Below are positions 39,183 through 39,748 of a stretch of 39,748 nucleotides of DNA, in pieces (positions within the stretch are counted from its first letter, which is position 1; every line of letters begins with the position of its first letter). A model generated the notes under the pieces. It was not told where the DNA came from, ran no database searches, and worked only from the letters and a program-made list of their open reading frames with translations. Both the position numbers and the translations under genes were made by a program. The stretch comes from UBA11540 sp003445125. GTDB lineage: Bacteria > Bacillota > Clostridia > Oscillospirales > Ruminococcaceae. The stretch is taken from contig CALBQG010000056.1 of NCBI GenBank assembly GCA_937899435.1, positions 1-39,748 of the forward strand, written 5' to 3'.

Positions 39183-39748
39183 CCGTTTTGTAAAAACCGG
39201 CACTAAGAACACCTTTGGAAAGGAAACGACCCCAAAAAGTCGAACCATGCGGTAGAATGTCTGACAAAGCAGGATGCCGTTTTGAAACCGCTGCGCGGGG
39301 TGTTTTTGTGTGTAGAAATTTTACTTTTTGTATTTTTGTAATTGAAAATTGCTGTTCGTATTGTTTCTTTCGTTGGGTATTTCAAAAGTGTCGGCACCGT
39401 TTTCCGCTTCAGGCATTGCCGCAAGCAAGTGCAATTTCGTGCGGAAAATTTTCCGTAGGCATAAACGACGGTACGGCAAACCTCCGCTTTGTGCCGACGT
39501 TGTGCTTTCGGTAAATTTCCCGATTTCACAAAATTCCGGCGCAAAAATAACCATTTGTATATTTTTAAATAATATTCCTGTTTGTATCTCCGCCAAAAGC
39601 AGGCAGCATGCCAGCTTTGCGCCAAAAGCGTGTGCGTTTATCCTTGCGTGCTGTACAAAAAATAACCGCCCGTATCCTCACGGGCGGTTATTACAGCCTG
39701 TCAAAGAACACATGCTTTCGTTACGTGAAAACATGAGTTCTCTTTGCA
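39183..39748. other. Non-coding stretch, no convincing gene
   Basis: This region is AT-richer than the rest of the window. Both strands have open frames of about 100-140 codons, but none has a ribosome binding site, a recognisable domain or balanced composition. The only clear elements are the minus-strand terminator at 39657-39692 and an imperfect inverted repeat at 39702-39747 (CAAAGAACACATG against CATGAGTTCTCTTTG). Possible contents are the 3' end of a transcript entering from the right, a small RNA, or a decayed gene. Confidence 0.5.
39657..39692 (-). terminator. Terminator for a transcript entering from the right on the minus strand
   Basis: A perfect 12-bp stem (39661-39672 with 39681-39692) with an 8-base loop is followed on the minus strand by six T (39662-39657). 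No minus-strand gene in the window precedes it, so the transcript must start beyond the right edge or be a short RNA from 39693-39748. Confidence 0.8.

Noticed and set aside
39203..39625. A 140-codon minus-strand frame and a 99-codon plus-strand frame (39215-39514) at the right end
   Set aside because: Neither has a ribosome binding site or domain, the composition is unlike neighbouring genes, and the two overlap on opposite strands.

Overview
The window looks like chromosomal DNA from a spore-lineage Firmicute, most likely a Clostridia member of the Oscillospirales/Ruminococcaceae type. The grounds are mid-range GC, strong AGGAGG-type ribosome binding sites, sigma-A promoters with 17-base spacers, lipoproteins with Gram-positive signal peptides, the sporulation proteins SpoIIP and SpoIID, a sortase-B-like domain, and a SecA with a C-terminal zinc motif. 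The taxon is inferred, not proven. I saw no prophage, insertion sequence, CRISPR array, tRNA or rRNA. Most genes lie on the minus strand in tight operons.

Layout. Positions 1-1816: three paralogous lipoprotein genes in tandem (one cut by the window edge). 2070-3092: gap (glyceraldehyde-3-phosphate dehydrogenase). 3268-6816 (minus): an envelope operon of a LiaF-like protein, two bacterial PH-domain membrane proteins and a ComEC-like metallo-hydrolase. 6994-7257: rpsT. 7383-12658 (minus): a six-gene overlapping operon of a membrane acetyltransferase, TtcA-like and TcdA-like tRNA modification enzymes, an easily missed 45-residue membrane protein, and TrkA/TrkH potassium uptake. 12785-14849 (plus): a CNNM/CBS (CorC-HlyC) protein and a PHP phosphoesterase.

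15032-20910 (minus): cysteine desulfurase, ThiI, CinA, a large fusion of a catalytically dead sortase B domain to SpoIID, and an EamA transporter. 21151-22633 (minus): SpoIIP and a small membrane-anchored protein, divergent from secA-MATE (22818-26915). 27043-30969 (minus): an aldo/keto reductase and a sugar-acid operon (galactonate-dehydratase-like enolase, GH16, SDR). 31216-33002: murA-rlmH.

33082-36527 (minus): five tightly coupled genes (an internally duplicated lipoprotein, ApbE, an FMN-binding protein, a NusG-II protein and a Gx transporter) that resemble part of a flavin-based extracellular electron transfer locus. 36666-39088 (plus): a DUF6110 protein and a P1B-type ATPase lacking the usual CPC motif. 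39183-39748: apparently non-coding, with a terminator that reads on the minus strand.

The most unusual items are the pseudo-sortase/SpoIID fusion, the flavinylation cluster with its duplicated lipoprotein, and the 45-residue membrane protein in the Trk operon.
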